DNA of 64,000 nucleotides from Rhizobium lusitanum (GCF_014189535.1 NZ_CP050308.1:3027001-3091000); one strand, 5' to 3'; numbered from the stretch's first letter, positions 26,325-36,630 are shown. Notes: generated by a model from the letters alone, not told the origin. Translations and numbers: made by a program.

Positions 26325-26401
26325 TTGCGTAAGGACTACCCGCCGGTGCGCTCACTCGCGCCGGCGATTGCGGCGAAATAGGCCGGAGAATAGGCCAGGG
26401 A

Positions 26402-27889
26402 ATGGGAATGAGTGTGTCACTGCTGCTGTCATGCCTGTCGATCATCGGCGCCTCCGCCTTCGTGCTGGGGCGGATGAAGGCGGCTGCGCTGTCGGGCGGC
26501 AGGTCCTCGGTCCTGCATTCGCGGTTCGGTTATCACGGCGCCTATGCAGCAATCTGGGCCGTCTTGCCGGCTCTGGTGCTGATCTGTGCCTGGCTCGTCA
26601 TCAGCCCGCAGGTGATCGACGATTTCGTGGTCAAATCCTTTCCCGAGGAAGTGAAAACCTTGCCGGAGGCTGAGCTCAATCTCAGCTACGGCATGGTGCG
26701 CAGCATCGCCCACGGCATGCGCCTGCTCGACAATCAGGAACTCGCCACCGTTGCCGGCGGCTCAGTCGATCTTCAGCTGATGCTGGCGCAGAAGGGCGTG
26801 CCGCTCGCGGCTCGGCCGACCGGGTACATGATAGAGGCCGCCAACAAGTATAATGGCATGCGCCATGTAAGCCGCGTCGTTATGTCGGTCGCGGCCATCA
26901 TTCTTTCCGTTCTCTGCGCCCTTCACGGCCTGCGCGCCATCGCGCCGCGTTTTCGTGCCCGCAACCGGGTGGAGCAGGTCATTCTCGGCGGCCTGATCGT
27001 CGCCTCGTCGATAGCCGTGCTGACGACGCTCGGCATCGCGGCTTCGATGCTGTCGGAGACGGCCCGTTTCTTCAACATGGTGCCCGCCGCCGAATTCTTC
27101 TTCGGCACCGTCTGGGACCCGCGCTTCACCGGAGCCGGTGCGCAGACGTCAGGCACGTTCGGCCTCGTTCCGCTGCTCGCCGGCACGCTCTATATCAGCC
27201 TCGTTGCCATGCTGGTCGCGGTTCCCGTCGGATTGTTCGCCGCCATCTACATGGCCGAATATGCCTCGGCCCGCGTGCGCTCCCTTGCCAAGCCGATGCT
27301 TGAAGTGCTGGCCGGCATTCCGACCATCGTTTACGGCTTCTTCGCGCTGGTGACCGTCGGGCCTTTCCTGCGCGACATCTCCGCTGATATCAACGGTCTG
27401 CTGACGGGCAATTATGCGAGCTTCATCGAGGCACAGAGCGTCCTGACCGCCGGCTTCGTCATGGGCGTCATGCTGATCCCCTACGTCTCCTCGCTCTCCG
27501 ACGACATCATCATGGCGGTGCCGCGCGCGCTGCGCGACGGCTCGCTCGGCCTCGGCGCGACGCGATCGGAAACGGTCAAGCGCGTCCTGCTGCCGGCAGC
27601 ACTTCCGGGCATCGTCGGGGCCCTGCTGATGGCCGCTTCCCGCGCGCTTGGCGAGACGATGATCGTCGTGCTCGCCGCTGGCGTCGCCGCCCGCATGCAG
27701 TTCGATCCCTTCGAGCCGATGACGACGGTCACCGTGAAGATCGTCAACCAGCTGACCGGCGACCTCGAATTCACCTCGCCGCAGACATTGGTCGCCTTTG
27801 CGCTCGGCATCACGCTCTTCTGTCTGACCTTGTGCCTGAACGTCTACGCGCTCTACATCGTCCGCCGCTACAGGGAGCAATACGAATGA
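26402..27889 (+). CDS. pstC: Phosphate ABC transporter permease PstC
   Basis: This 495-residue inner-membrane protein has an N-terminal extension typical of rhizobial PstC and a permease domain with the EAA-type loop RALRDGSLGLGATRSETVKRV, of which the core is LGLGATRSE. Its stop overlaps the pstA start (ATGA). With PstA it forms the phosphate channel. Confidence 0.94.
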   Translation: MGMSVSLLLSCLSIIGASAFVLGRMKAAALSGGRSSVLHSRFGYHGAYAAIWAVLPALVLICAWLVISPQVIDDFVVKSFPEEVKTLPEAELNLSYGMVRSIAHGMRLLDNQELATVAGGSVDLQLMLAQKGVPLAARPTGYMIEAANKYNGMRHVSRVVMSVAAIILSVLCALHGLRAIAPRFRARNRVEQVILGGLIVASSIAVLTTLGIAASMLSETARFFNMVPAAEFFFGTVWDPRFTGAGAQTSGTFGLVPLLAGTLYISLVAMLVAVPVGLFAAIYMAEYASARVRSLAKPMLEVLAGIPTIVYGFFALVTVGPFLRDISADINGLLTGNYASFIEAQSVLTAGFVMGVMLIPYVSSLSDDIIMAVPRALRDGSLGLGATRSETVKRVLLPAALPGIVGALLMAASRALGETMIVVLAAGVAARMQFDPFEPMTTVTVKIVNQLTGDLEFTSPQTLVAFALGITLFCLTLCLNVYALYIVRRYREQYE

Positions 27890-29220
27890 GCGATCTCGTA
27901 TCCTCAGCAAAGCTGCCGATCCCGCGCGGGCTGACGTCTGGCACACCGGCACGGCGCGATATCAGCATCAAGCGCCGTTATGCCGCCGAGCGCCGGTTCC
28001 GCGCCTATGGCATCGCCGCCGTCATCTTCGGCCTTGTCTTCCTGCTCATCCTGGTCTCGACCGTGGTGCGCCATGGCTATACCGCTTTCGTGCAGACCTC
28101 GATCACCCTGCCGATCGAGTTTACCGAGACGGTGATCGATCCCGCCGGCAAGCGCGCCAGCGATCCGAAGGTGCTGATCGCGGCCAATTATCCGCTTCTC
28201 GTTCGCGATGCCCTCGTGAAGACGCTCGGCATCGATCCGGCCAATCGCGCGCTCGTTCGCGAGGCGACGGCGATGGTGTCGGACAGTGCGCGCATCGCGC
28301 TGCGCAACGAGGTTATGGCCGATCCGTTCATCATCGGGAAAACGGTGAAGATGACCTTCCTCGTCGACGCCAACATCGATTCCGCCAACAAGGGGCAGAT
28401 CGACCTGACGGCGGATGAAAAGGATCGCAAGGTCTCCGACAGGCAGCTCGGCTGGATGAAGCAGCTTACCGCCAGCGGCGCGCTCCATAAGGCGTTCAAT
28501 AGCGGCCTTTTCCTGTCGGGCAATTCCAGTCGTCCGGAAGCCGCCGGCCTCGGCGTCGCGCTGATCGGTTCGCTCTATCTGATGCTGACCGTGCTGGTGC
28601 TGGCATTGCCGGTCGGCGTCGCCGCCTCGATCTATCTCGAGGAATTCGCGCCGAAGAACCGGCTGACGGATCTGATCGAGGTCAACATCAACAATCTCGC
28701 CGCCGTGCCGTCGATCGTCTACGGCCTGCTTGGCCTTTCGGTGTTCATCAACGTCATGGGCCTGCCGCGTTCGGCCTCGCTGGTTGGAGGACTGGTGCTC
28801 AGCCTGATGACGCTGCCGATGATCATCATCGCCACGCGTTCGGCGTTGCGGGCGGTGCCGCCATCGATCCGAAGTGCGGCGCTAGGCCTTGGCGCCTCGC
28901 GGATGCAGGTGGTGTTCCACCATGTCCTGCCGCTGGCCATGCCCGGCATCCTGACCGGCACGATCCTCGGGCTGGCGCATGCGCTCGGCGAAACCGCGCC
29001 GCTGCTCTTGATCGGCATGGTCGCCTTTGTCGCCAATTATCCGACGTCGCCGCTCGATCCGGCGACGGCCCTGCCGGTGCAGATCTACATGTGGGCGAGC
29101 GAAGCCGAACGCGCCTTTGTCGAGCGAACCTCCGGGGCCATTATCGTCCTGCTCTTCTTCCTTGTTGCGATGAACATCGGGGCCATCCTGCTGCGTCGTC
29201 GCTTCGAGCGGCGCTGGTAG
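27886..29220 (+). CDS. pstA: Phosphate ABC transporter permease PstA
   Basis: The 444-residue protein is longer than the enterobacterial form because of a large periplasmic loop after the first helix (about residues 65-220), as in other rhizobia. The permease core carries [16 protein letters not shown] and the EAA loop [14 protein letters not shown]. The ATG at 27886 overlaps the pstC stop. Confidence 0.94.
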   Translation: MSDLVSSAKLPIPRGLTSGTPARRDISIKRRYAAERRFRAYGIAAVIFGLVFLLILVSTVVRHGYTAFVQTSITLPIEFTETVIDPAGKRASDPKVLIAANYPLLVRDALVKTLGIDPANRALVREATAMVSDSARIALRNEVMADPFIIGKTVKMTFLVDANIDSANKGQIDLTADEKDRKVSDRQLGWMKQLTASGALHKAFNSGLFLSGNSSRPEAAGLGVALIGSLYLMLTVLVLALPVGVAASIYLEEFAPKNRLTDLIEVNINNLAAVPSIVYGLLGLSVFINVMGLPRSASLVGGLVLSLMTLPMIIIATRSALRAVPPSIRSAALGLGASRMQVVFHHVLPLAMPGILTGTILGLAHALGETAPLLLIGMVAFVANYPTSPLDPATALPVQIYMWASEAERAFVERTSGAIIVLLFFLVAMNIGAILLRRRFERRW

Positions 29221-29234
29221 AGGGAGAAGACGGA

Positions 29235-30050
29235 ATGAACATGATGACGGAAGCCGCAGGCGAGAAGGCATTGGCCAGGAAGATGACGACGATCCCCTAC
29301 AAGATGATCGGTCACGATGTCTCGGTCTATTATGGTGACAAGCGCGCGCTGTTCGGTGTGGACCTGAACATCCGCGTCAATACGGTCACCGCGCTGATCG
29401 GCCCGTCCGGCTGCGGCAAGTCCACCTTCCTGCGCTGCTTGAACCGCATGAATGACACGATCGACACCTGCCGCGTCACCGGCAAGATCACGCTCGACGA
29501 TCAGGATGTCTATGACAGCGCCATCGACGTCGTGGAGCTGCGCGCCCGCGTCGGCATGGTGTTCCAGAAGCCCAATCCCTTCCCGAAGTCGATCTACGAG
29601 AACGTCGCTTATGGCCCGCGCATTCACGGGCTTCACCGCTCCAAGGCCGATCTCGATCATATCGTCGAAACCAGCCTGCAGAAGGCCGGTCTCTGGGGCG
29701 AGGTGAAGGATCGGCTGCAGGAAGCCGGAACCAGTCTGTCCGGCGGCCAGCAACAGCGCCTCTGCATCGCTCGTGCCGTCGCCGTCAGCCCGGAAGTCAT
29801 TCTCATGGACGAGCCGTGCTCGGCGCTCGATCCCATCGCCACGGCCAAGGTCGAGGAACTGATTCACGAGCTGCGGGAAAACTTCACGATCGTCATCGTG
29901 ACGCATTCCATGCAGCAGGCAGCCCGTGTCTCGCAACGCACCGCAATGTTTCACCTCGGCCATTTGGTCGAGGAGAACGATACCGATAAGATGTTCACTA
30001 ATCCCGACGATTTCCGCACGCAGGATTACATCATGGGCCGTTTTGGTTGA
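29235..30050 (+). CDS. pstB: Phosphate ABC transporter ATP-binding protein
   Basis: The 271-residue ATPase has Walker [10 protein letters not shown], signature [14 protein letters not shown], Walker [14 protein letters not shown] and the switch His in [19 protein letters not shown] precedes the ATG at 29235; upstream starts would run into pstA. It energises phosphate uptake by PstCA. Confidence 0.96.
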   Translation: MNMMTEAAGEKALARKMTTIPYKMIGHDVSVYYGDKRALFGVDLNIRVNTVTALIGPSGCGKSTFLRCLNRMNDTIDTCRVTGKITLDDQDVYDSAIDVVELRARVGMVFQKPNPFPKSIYENVAYGPRIHGLHRSKADLDHIVETSLQKAGLWGEVKDRLQEAGTSLSGGQQQRLCIARAVAVSPEVILMDEPCSALDPIATAKVEELIHELRENFTIVIVTHSMQQAARVSQRTAMFHLGHLVEENDTDKMFTNPDDFRTQDYIMGRFG

Positions 30051-30101
30051 TGATGTCCCGCGCGCGGCTACCATCACAAGTTTCACCCTGAGGATAGAAA
30101 A

Positions 30102-30815
30102 ATGGTCTCTACTCACATTCTCTCTGCCTACGACGAAGACCTGAAGTTCCTGACGCGCCGCATTGCCGAAATGGGCGGCCTGGCGGAGCAGATGGTCAGC
30201 GACAGCGTCCGCGCGCTGGTGCACGGCGATGTTGCTCTTGCGCAAAAGGTCATCTCCGACGACGTCGTCCTCGACCATGCCGAACGCGAAGTCGGCGACA
30301 AGGCAATCGTCACCATTGCTCGCCGGCAGCCGATGGCCGCCGACCTGCGCGAAATCATGGGCTCCATTCGCATCGCCGCCGATCTGGAGCGCGTTGGCGA
30401 CCTCGGCAAGAACACCGCCAAGCGCGTCATCGCCGTGCAGGGCACCGGCGTTCCGCGCAGCCTGGCGCGGGGTATTGAGCATCTTTCCGAACTGGCGCTC
30501 AGCCAGCTCAAGGAAGTACTCGACGTCTACACGACCCGTTCGCCAGACAAGGCCGTGTCGATCCGTGAGCGCGACGAGGAAATCGACGCGATGTACACCT
30601 CGCTCTTCCGCGAGATGCTGACCTACATGATGGAAGATCCGCGCAACATCACCACCTGCACGCATCTTCTCTTCTGCGCCAAGAACATCGAGCGCATCGG
30701 CGACCATGCCACCAACATCGCCGAGACGATCTATTACATGGCGACCGGCAGCCAGCCCGAGGGCGAGCGCCCGAAAGACGATACCGCCAACACCGTCGGT
30801 GCGCTGACGGAATAA
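30102..30815 (+). CDS. phoU: Phosphate-signalling regulator
   Basis: The 237-residue all-helical protein has the duplicated PhoU three-helix layout with its metal-binding E/D motifs (ADLERVGDLGKNTAK and NIERIGDHATNIAE). PhoU connects the PstSCAB transporter to PhoR and keeps the regulon off when phosphate is plentiful. AGGAT precedes the ATG. Confidence 0.95.
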   Translation: MVSTHILSAYDEDLKFLTRRIAEMGGLAEQMVSDSVRALVHGDVALAQKVISDDVVLDHAEREVGDKAIVTIARRQPMAADLREIMGSIRIAADLERVGDLGKNTAKRVIAVQGTGVPRSLARGIEHLSELALSQLKEVLDVYTTRSPDKAVSIRERDEEIDAMYTSLFREMLTYMMEDPRNITTCTHLLFCAKNIERIGDHATNIAETIYYMATGSQPEGERPKDDTANTVGALTE

Positions 30816-30846
30816 CGAAGACGCCAAGAAAGGAGACCAGAGACAC

Positions 30847-31530
30847 ATGGTTCCGAGAGTTGCTGTTGTAGAAGACGAAGAAGCGCTCAGCGTTCTGCTG
30901 CGCTACAATCTGGAGGCCGAAGGCTTCGAGGTCGATACCATTCTGAGAGGAGACGAAGCCGAACTTCGCCTCCAGGAGCGCATCCCCGATCTTCTGATCC
31001 TTGACTGGATGCTCCCCGGCGTGTCGGGTATCGAGCTCTGCCGCCGGCTGCGCATGCGGCCGGAAACGGAGCGCCTGCCGATCATCATGCTCACCGCCCG
31101 CGGCGAGGAAAGCGAGCGCGTACGCGGCCTTTCCACCGGCGCCGACGATTATGTCGTCAAGCCGTTCTCGACGCCGGAGCTGATGGCTCGCGTCAAGGCG
31201 ATGCTGCGCCGTGCCCGTCCGGAGGTCCTCTCCACGGTTCTGCGCTGTGGCGATATCGAACTGGACCGCGAGACCCATCGCGTCCACCGCAAGAGCCGCG
31301 AAGTGCGGTTGGGGCCGACGGAATTCCGCCTGCTGGAATTCCTGATGGCTTCGCCGAGCCGCGTCTTCTCGCGGTCGCAACTCCTCGACGGTGTCTGGGG
31401 ACATGACATCTATGTCGACGAACGCACTGTCGACGTCCATGTCGGACGCCTGCGCAAGGCGCTGAACTTCTCCAATATGCAGGATGTCATCCGCACCGTT
31501 CGCGGCGCGGGTTATTCCATGGAAGCCTGA
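30847..31530 (+). CDS. phoB: Phosphate-regulon response regulator
   Basis: The 227-residue protein has a receiver domain with Asp53 as phosphorylation site (ILDWMLPGVSG) and Lys in VVKPFS, and an OmpR-type winged helix ending in VDVHVGRLRKAL and IRTVRGAGYSM. It binds Pho boxes such as that before pstS. A strong terminator follows 43 bases after its stop, closing the operon. Confidence 0.96.
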   Translation: MVPRVAVVEDEEALSVLLRYNLEAEGFEVDTILRGDEAELRLQERIPDLLILDWMLPGVSGIELCRRLRMRPETERLPIIMLTARGEESERVRGLSTGADDYVVKPFSTPELMARVKAMLRRARPEVLSTVLRCGDIELDRETHRVHRKSREVRLGPTEFRLLEFLMASPSRVFSRSQLLDGVWGHDIYVDERTVDVHVGRLRKALNFSNMQDVIRTVRGAGYSMEA

Positions 31531-31572
31531 GCGGGAAACCGGTCAGCCATCCAACATAGCGGCGGAAACAGA

Positions 31573-31600
31573 AAACGGGCCTTTCGGCCCGTTTCTTTCA
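31573..31600 (+). terminator. Terminator after phoB
   Basis: AAACGGGCC and GGCCCGTTT pair around TTTC and are followed by a T-rich stretch. Its symmetry with A and T runs on both sides lets it serve gcrA on the other strand too. Confidence 0.85.
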
Positions 31601-31617
31601 TTCAGCTATAAGGCATC

Positions 31618-32154
31618 TCAGCCGCGCGGTTGAGCCGCAGGCCGGCGCCGTTCATGCACCGGCTGGTAGGCCAGGCGCTGATGGTAGCCGCAATAGGGCG
31701 ATGCATCCGGGCTATCATTGCCGCAGAAGTGGAAATCATCCTTCAGCGGATCGCCGACCGGCCACTTGCAGGTGCGTTCGGTAAGTTCCGTTAGACCGAG
31801 GCGGCGCGAGATCGGAACGACCACATTGGAGGCCGGACGATATTCGATCTCGTTGACCGTATCGATCTCGACTTCTTCCTTGAGCATCGTTGCGCCCTGC
31901 TGACGGGTAACCGTGCGGGTTGCAACGCGCGAGGCGTAGTTCGGTGCGCGCGGCGCCGAAGTGTTGCGCTTCTGTGCCCGGGCCGCAGTTGCCGTGCCGC
32001 CTGCCTTCGCTCGGCCCGGCAGGCTCAAGCGATGTACCTTGCCGATGACGGCGTTACGGCTGACACCACCGAGCTGTGCCGCGATCTGGCTCGCGCTCAA
32101 ACCCTCGGACCACAGCTTCTTCAGCTTCTCGACGCGTTCGTCTGTCCAATTCAT
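31618..32154 (-). CDS. gcrA: GcrA cell-cycle regulator
   Basis: The 178-residue protein starts with MNWTDERVEKLKKLWSEG, the GcrA DNA-binding helix-turn-helix (SASQIAAQLGGVSRNAVIG), and ends with the sigma-70-interacting domain (CKWPVGDPL, FCGN, YCGYH). GcrA recruits RNA polymerase to promoters carrying CcrM-methylated GANTC sites in alphaproteobacteria. Four GANTC sites lie in its own upstream region at 32300-32336, one inside the likely promoter. Confidence 0.95.
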   Translation of the reverse strand: MNWTDERVEKLKKLWSEGLSASQIAAQLGGVSRNAVIGKVHRLSLPGRAKAGGTATAARAQKRNTSAPRAPNYASRVATRTVTRQQGATMLKEEVEIDTVNEIEYRPASNVVVPISRRLGLTELTERTCKWPVGDPLKDDFHFCGNDSPDASPYCGYHQRLAYQPVHERRRPAAQPRG

Positions 32155-32281
32155 GCCCTGTCTCCGCTGTCGCGTTTCCGATGGCAGAATCCTTCACCAT
32201 TGCCTCAGATGGGATCGAGGCACGAAACGCTTAAAAAATTGTGGTGACTAGTTCCGCCGCATGCAGTCTAGTAATTGAGAT

Positions 32282-32312
32282 TTAACCTAGTGTGAGGCTG
32301 ACTCCGTGACAA
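32282..32312 (-). promoter_or_regulatory. Candidate gcrA promoter with GANTC and CtrA half-site
   Basis: On the minus strand TTGTCA (32307-32312) and TAGGTT (32284-32289) are 17 bases apart, a good -35/-10 pair. A GANTC site lies in the spacer (32300-32304) and another directly upstream of the -35 (32313-32317). A TTAACC half-site of CtrA type overlaps the -10 on the plus strand. The leader would be about 120 bases long. Confidence 0.5.
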
Positions 32313-32336
32313 GAGTCGCATGATTCCTGGGGAATC
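32300..32336. promoter_or_regulatory. Cluster of four CcrM methylation sites
   Basis: GACTC (32300), GAGTC (32313), GATTC (32322) and GAATC (32332) are packed into 37 bases; these are all four GANTC variants. By chance one GANTC is expected per 256 bases. The cluster is in the 428-bp gcrA-argD gap, which otherwise shows only a hairpin near argD. Confidence 0.8.
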
Positions 32337-32489
32337 GATTTCGGGGTTTTCCCCAACTTGCTTGTGCAAGCGTGGCATTTTTGCAATATTAGCAACTAGA
32401 GACATACCTCTCGCCGAGGGGCGCTCTGCTGCGTCCGCGAAATTGCCTGTTTTGTTGACATCGCGGTGCAAAACATCAATAGTACCCAC

Positions 32490-32518
32490 GCCGCCGCAAG
32501 GCGGCATTTTTGATTTTT
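32490..32518 (+). terminator. Terminator-like hairpin in the argD leader
   Basis: GCCGCC and GGCGGC pair around GCAA and are followed by ATTTTTGATTTTT. It is 65 bases upstream of argD on the same strand. A promoter-like pair TTGACA (32455) - 17 bases - AATAGT lies just before it. It may be an attenuator or the 5' hairpin of the argD transcript. Confidence 0.45.
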
Positions 32519-32582
32519 CCGGGCCCGTTTCACTTGAAGGAAACGATTGGCCCTAAAGGTTGTGATCGAGGAGACATGCGCC

Positions 32583-33782
32583 ATGGCTGAAACCGCGCCG
32601 CTTTATGACACCTATATGCGCGCCCCGCTGCGGTTTGAGCGAGGAGAGGGTGTATGGCTGTTCACGGAGACCGGCGAGCGCTATCTCGATTTCGCCGCCG
32701 GCGTCGCGGTGAATTCGCTTGGCCATGCGCATCCCCATCTGGTTGCGGAGTTGAAGGCGCAGGCCGACAAGGTCTGGCATCTGTCGAACCTCTATGAGGT
32801 GCCAGGCCAGGAGAAGCTGTCGAAGCGCCTGACGGAAGCCACCTTCGCCGACAAGGTGTTCTTCACCAATTCCGGTGCCGAGGCGCTGGAATGCGCAATC
32901 AAGACGGCGCGGCGTTACCAGTTCTCCAAGGGTCATCCCGAGAAATTCCATATCATCACATTCGAAGGTGCGTTCCATGGCCGCACGATCGCGACGATCG
33001 CCGCGGGCGGCCAGGAGAAGTATCTCGAAGGCTTCGGCCCCAAGGCGCCGGGCTTTGACCAGGTGCCCTTCGGCGATCTTGACGCCGTGCGCGCTGTCAT
33101 CACCGATGCGACGGCCGCCATCCTCATCGAGCCCGTGCAGGGCGAGGGCGGCATTCGCCCGGCGACCAATGAATTCATGCGCGGCCTGCGCCAGCTCTGC
33201 GATGAGCATGGCCTGCTTCTGATCCTTGACGAAGTCCAGTGCGGCGTTGGCCGTACCGGCAAGCTCTTTGCCCATGAGTGGGCTGGCATTACGCCTGACA
33301 TCATGGCCGTGGCCAAGGGCATCGGCGGCGGCTTTCCGCTCGGCGCGTGCCTGGCAACCGCCGAAGCGGCATCGGGTATGAAGGCTGGCACACACGGCTC
33401 GACCTATGGCGGCAATCCGCTCGCCATGGCAGTCGGCAATGCCGTGCTCGATATCGTGCTGGCAGACGGCTTCCTCGAACATGTGCGCGACATCACCCTG
33501 GTGTTCCGTCAGGGCCTCGCCTCGCTTCAGGATCGTTTCCCCGATATCATTGAGGATATCCGTGGTGAGGGCCTGATGATGGGTATCAAGGCCGCCATTC
33601 CGCAGGCGGAGCTGCTGCAGGCGATCCGCGCGGAGCATATGCTGGGCGTGCCGGCTGGCGATAACGTTATCCGTTTGCTGCCGCCACTGGTGGTGACCGC
33701 AGAGGAAGCGCGCGAAGGCATTGCCCGCATCGAACGCGCTGCAGAATCCGTGCGCGCTGCTCGCGTCAAAAAGTCGGCTTAA
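32583..33782 (+). CDS. argD: Acetylornithine aminotransferase
   Basis: ArgD makes N-acetylornithine in arginine synthesis. The 399-residue PLP enzyme has the class-III features [28 protein letters not shown] and the PLP lysine in [14 protein letters not shown]. The start at 32583 follows GAGGAG. It is followed 170 bp later by argF on the same strand, a common alphaproteobacterial pairing. Confidence 0.95.
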   Translation: MAETAPLYDTYMRAPLRFERGEGVWLFTETGERYLDFAAGVAVNSLGHAHPHLVAELKAQADKVWHLSNLYEVPGQEKLSKRLTEATFADKVFFTNSGAEALECAIKTARRYQFSKGHPEKFHIITFEGAFHGRTIATIAAGGQEKYLEGFGPKAPGFDQVPFGDLDAVRAVITDATAAILIEPVQGEGGIRPATNEFMRGLRQLCDEHGLLLILDEVQCGVGRTGKLFAHEWAGITPDIMAVAKGIGGGFPLGACLATAEAASGMKAGTHGSTYGGNPLAMAVGNAVLDIVLADGFLEHVRDITLVFRQGLASLQDRFPDIIEDIRGEGLMMGIKAAIPQAELLQAIRAEHMLGVPAGDNVIRLLPPLVVTAEEAREGIARIERAAESVRAARVKKSA

Positions 33783-33863
33783 ATCCAGCGCCCGTTGATT
33801 GGGGCGGATTACTGCGCCGCACGTCCATACGGACGCGCAAAGGACGCAGTAACACTTAGAATG

Positions 33864-33911
33864 GCGCATAAGCCTTTCCTTAAATCGGTTCCGATTTAAG
33901 GGGTTATGCGC
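33864..33911. repeat. Palindromic element between argD and argF
   Basis: An 11-bp inner stem (CCTTAAATCGG/CCGATTTAAGG, spacer TT) is enclosed by an outer stem GCGCATAA/TTATGCGC. Short palindromes of this build are scattered between rhizobial genes. Here it could stabilise or partly terminate the argD transcript. Confidence 0.65.
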
Positions 33912-33954
33912 GCCCCACGCGGGCGTTGTTGTTTTTTAGAGTACAGGTAGGACC

Positions 33955-34872
33955 ATGGCTTCTCCGAAACACTTTCTCGATCTCTCGGCCGTTGCGGCTG
34001 CCGATCTACGCAGCATCATCGATGATGCCATCGTGCGAAAGCGGGCGCTGAAGGCCGGTACGGCCGACAAGCCGCTTGCCGGCAAGATGCTGGCAATGAT
34101 CTTCGAGAAGCCCTCCACCCGAACCCGCGTCTCCTTTGACGTCGGCATGCGCCAGCTCGGTGGCGAGACGCTGTTCCTGTCGGGCACCGAGATGCAGCTC
34201 GGCCGCGCCGAGACGATCGGTGATACGGCGAAAGTACTGTCGCGCTATGTCGATGCGATCATGATCCGCACGACCGAGCACTCGCGCTTGCTGGAGCTTG
34301 CCGAACACGCGACCGTGCCGGTCATCAACGCGCTGACCGACGACACGCATCCCTGCCAGATCATGGCCGACATCATGACCTTCGAGGAGCATCGCGGCCC
34401 GATCAAGGGCAAGACCGTTGCCTGGACCGGCGACGGCAACAATGTGCTGCATTCGCTGATCGAGGGGGCTGCACGCTTCGACTATCGCATGAACATGGCC
34501 GTACCCCTTGGTTCCGAGCCAAAGGATCACTATTTGAACTGGGCCCGCAACCAGGGCGCTGAAATCATGCTCTCGCATGACGTCGACCGTGCGGTCGCTG
34601 GCGTCGATTGCGTGGTAACCGATACCTGGGTTTCCATGAATCAGGAACACCGGGCCCGTGGTCACAACGTCTTCCAGCCCTATCAGGTCAACGCGGCTTT
34701 GATGGCACAGGCCGGCAAGGACGCCTTGTTCATGCATTGCCTGCCCGCCCATCGCGGGGAGGAAGTGACGGACGAAGTGATCGATGGTCCGCAATCCGTT
34801 GTTTTCGATGAGGCGGAAAACCGCCTTCATGCGCAAAAGTCGATTCTTGCTTGGTGCCTGGGCGCGATCTGA
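33955..34872 (+). CDS. argF: Ornithine carbamoyltransferase
   Basis: ArgF makes citrulline from ornithine and carbamoyl phosphate. The 305-residue protein has the carbamoyl-phosphate motif STRTR, the HPCQ motif, and the ornithine-site motif [11 protein letters not shown]. Length is normal. hslO follows after 49 bp and may be cotranscribed. Confidence 0.96.
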   Translation: MASPKHFLDLSAVAAADLRSIIDDAIVRKRALKAGTADKPLAGKMLAMIFEKPSTRTRVSFDVGMRQLGGETLFLSGTEMQLGRAETIGDTAKVLSRYVDAIMIRTTEHSRLLELAEHATVPVINALTDDTHPCQIMADIMTFEEHRGPIKGKTVAWTGDGNNVLHSLIEGAARFDYRMNMAVPLGSEPKDHYLNWARNQGAEIMLSHDVDRAVAGVDCVVTDTWVSMNQEHRARGHNVFQPYQVNAALMAQAGKDALFMHCLPAHRGEEVTDEVIDGPQSVVFDEAENRLHAQKSILAWCLGAI

Positions 34873-34921
34873 GGATATAGAACCGCGAGTTTGATGCCGC
34901 GGGCGCAGTAGGAGTAGAGCA

Positions 34922-35911
34922 ATGGCGGAAAGTGCAGCCTCGCTGGGTCAATTCGATTTTGCCGGCGACGATCATGTTGTTCCCTTCCAGGTGGAAGGTC
35001 TTGATGTGCGTGGCCGCGCCGTGCAGCTCGGACCGCTGCTGGACGCAATTCTTGCCCGGCACGATTATCCGGCGCCCGTTGCCCGGCTGTTGGCCGAGGC
35101 CGTTGCACTGACCGTATTGCTCGGCACCTCGCTGAAGTTCGAAGGCAAGTTCACCGTGCAGACGAAGGGCGACGGACCGGTCGATCTTCTGGTCGCCGAT
35201 TTCGCAACGCCTGAAAATATCCGCGCCTATGCCCGCTTCGATGAAGAGGCGCTGGCAAAGGCCGTGGCTGCCGGCGAAACCGAACCGGAACAGTTGCTCG
35301 GCAAGGGAGTGCTCGCCTTCATCATCGATCAGGGTCGCTACAGCCAGCCCTATCAGGGGATCGTGGCGCTTGACGGCGCCTCGCTCGAGGAGATCGCCGG
35401 GACCTACTTCCGCCAGTCGGAGCAGATCCCCACCCGCGTTCGCCTTGGCGCTGCTGAACTGTTCGACCGCGACGAGGCCGGCAAGCCGCGCCATCGCTGG
35501 CGGGCGGGCGGCCTTATCGCGCAGTTCCTGCCCGAAGCGCCGGAGCGCATGCGCCAGCCGGATCTTCACGGTGGCGACGGCGACATCAACCCGCGCTATC
35601 ACGTCGAGGACGATGCCTGGGACGAAGCCCGGACATTGGTCGAAACCATCGATGCCGATGAACTGACCGACCCGCAGGTCGGCACGGAACGTCTGCTGTT
35701 CCGTCTCTTCCACGAGCGCGGCGTGCGTGTCTATGAACCGAAGGCAGTCTTCGACCGTTGCACCTGTTCGCGCGACAAGCTGAAGGGCGTGTTGCAGGGC
35801 TTTTCCGCCGAGGAAATCGAGGTGAGCCAGGAGAATGGCGAAATCGCCGTTACCTGCGAATTCTGCTCGACCACCTATCGCTTCGACGTCTCAGAGGTAG
35901 GGCAAGCCTGA
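34922..35911 (+). CDS. hslO: Hsp33 redox-regulated chaperone
   Basis: The 329-residue protein has the Hsp33 N-terminal domain (QTKGDGPVDLLVADF) and the C-terminal zinc switch with CTC near residue 280 and CEFC near residue 313. Oxidation of these four cysteines releases zinc and turns on holdase activity. AGGAG precedes the ATG. It follows argF closely. Confidence 0.95.
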   Translation: MAESAASLGQFDFAGDDHVVPFQVEGLDVRGRAVQLGPLLDAILARHDYPAPVARLLAEAVALTVLLGTSLKFEGKFTVQTKGDGPVDLLVADFATPENIRAYARFDEEALAKAVAAGETEPEQLLGKGVLAFIIDQGRYSQPYQGIVALDGASLEEIAGTYFRQSEQIPTRVRLGAAELFDRDEAGKPRHRWRAGGLIAQFLPEAPERMRQPDLHGGDGDINPRYHVEDDAWDEARTLVETIDADELTDPQVGTERLLFRLFHERGVRVYEPKAVFDRCTCSRDKLKGVLQGFSAEEIEVSQENGEIAVTCEFCSTTYRFDVSEVGQA

Positions 35912-35917
35912 TCGGGC

Positions 35918-36310
35918 TTAGTTCAGCGTCCGCAGCAGATTGGGCGTATCCAGAGAAAAGGCGGGGATCTTGACGTGAAAGAGCTCCCCGTCGTCCGTTT
36001 CCATCTGGTAATGGCCGAACATCATGCCCGATGGCGTATCGAGCGGGCAGCCTGACGAGTATTCGTAGGTATCGCCGGGGCCAAGCCGGGGCTGCTCGCC
36101 GACGACGCCAGGCCCGGTCACCTCATCCACCAGCCCGTTCTGATCGGTGATGTGCCAATAGCGTGTCACCAGCCGGACATTGAGGGCGGAATGGTTGGAA
36201 ATGACGATGCGATAACCCCAGACATAGCGGTCGTCATCCGGATCGGATTGCTCCTCCAGATAAAACGGTTCGACGACGACTTCGATATCCCGTGTTAGAG
36301 CGCGATACAT
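35918..36310 (-). CDS. apaG: ApaG domain protein
   Basis: The 130-residue protein has the ApaG fold and motifs ([37 protein letters not shown] split here at the Gly-Met step). The start at 36310 matches the usual N-terminus [17 protein letters not shown]; in-frame ATGs at 36328 and 36379 are possible but less likely. Biochemical role is not well defined. It converges with hslO. Confidence 0.9.
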   Translation of the reverse strand: MYRALTRDIEVVVEPFYLEEQSDPDDDRYVWGYRIVISNHSALNVRLVTRYWHITDQNGLVDEVTGPGVVGEQPRLGPGDTYEYSSGCPLDTPSGMMFGHYQMETDDGELFHVKIPAFSLDTPNLLRTLN

Positions 36311-36437
36311 GCCTGACACCTTGGTCATTACTCCGAAACGTCGTGCGTTCCAATAAACGCACATCGGACGCTCCAGCATTTTAAGTCTAGGGCATCTGCT
36401 CCGCTATCCATCATCCCACGAAAGCGGGACATCTAGC

Positions 36438-36466
36438 GGTATCCTATACACAACCTGTCCCGTCAA
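36438..36466 (-). promoter_or_regulatory. Candidate apaG promoter
   Basis: On the minus strand TTGACG and GATACC are 17 bases apart, a fair housekeeping promoter. The leader to apaG would be about 120 bases. Confidence 0.4.
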
Positions 36467-36630
36467 GGAACGGATCGGTCAAAACCCCTACAACGGGTAA
36501 ATCATACGGCTTTTCAGGGACTAAGGCTAGTTCCAAGGCCAATCGGCCTTAGCCGAAGCCGTCAGGCACGCCTGCTGGCAGGGCGTGCCGGCCCGTCCGA
36601 ACGAGATCCGGGCGGGCCGGGATGGAAAAC

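Noticed and set aside
29085..30848. Minus-strand ORF of 587 residues opposite pstB and phoU
   Set aside because: It is a shadow of two strongly conserved genes on the plus strand, with biased composition and no domain.
36588..36620. CCGGCCCG/CGGGCCGG hairpin after metZ as a terminator
   Set aside because: The stem is strong but no T-run follows on the metZ strand; kept out for lack of support.
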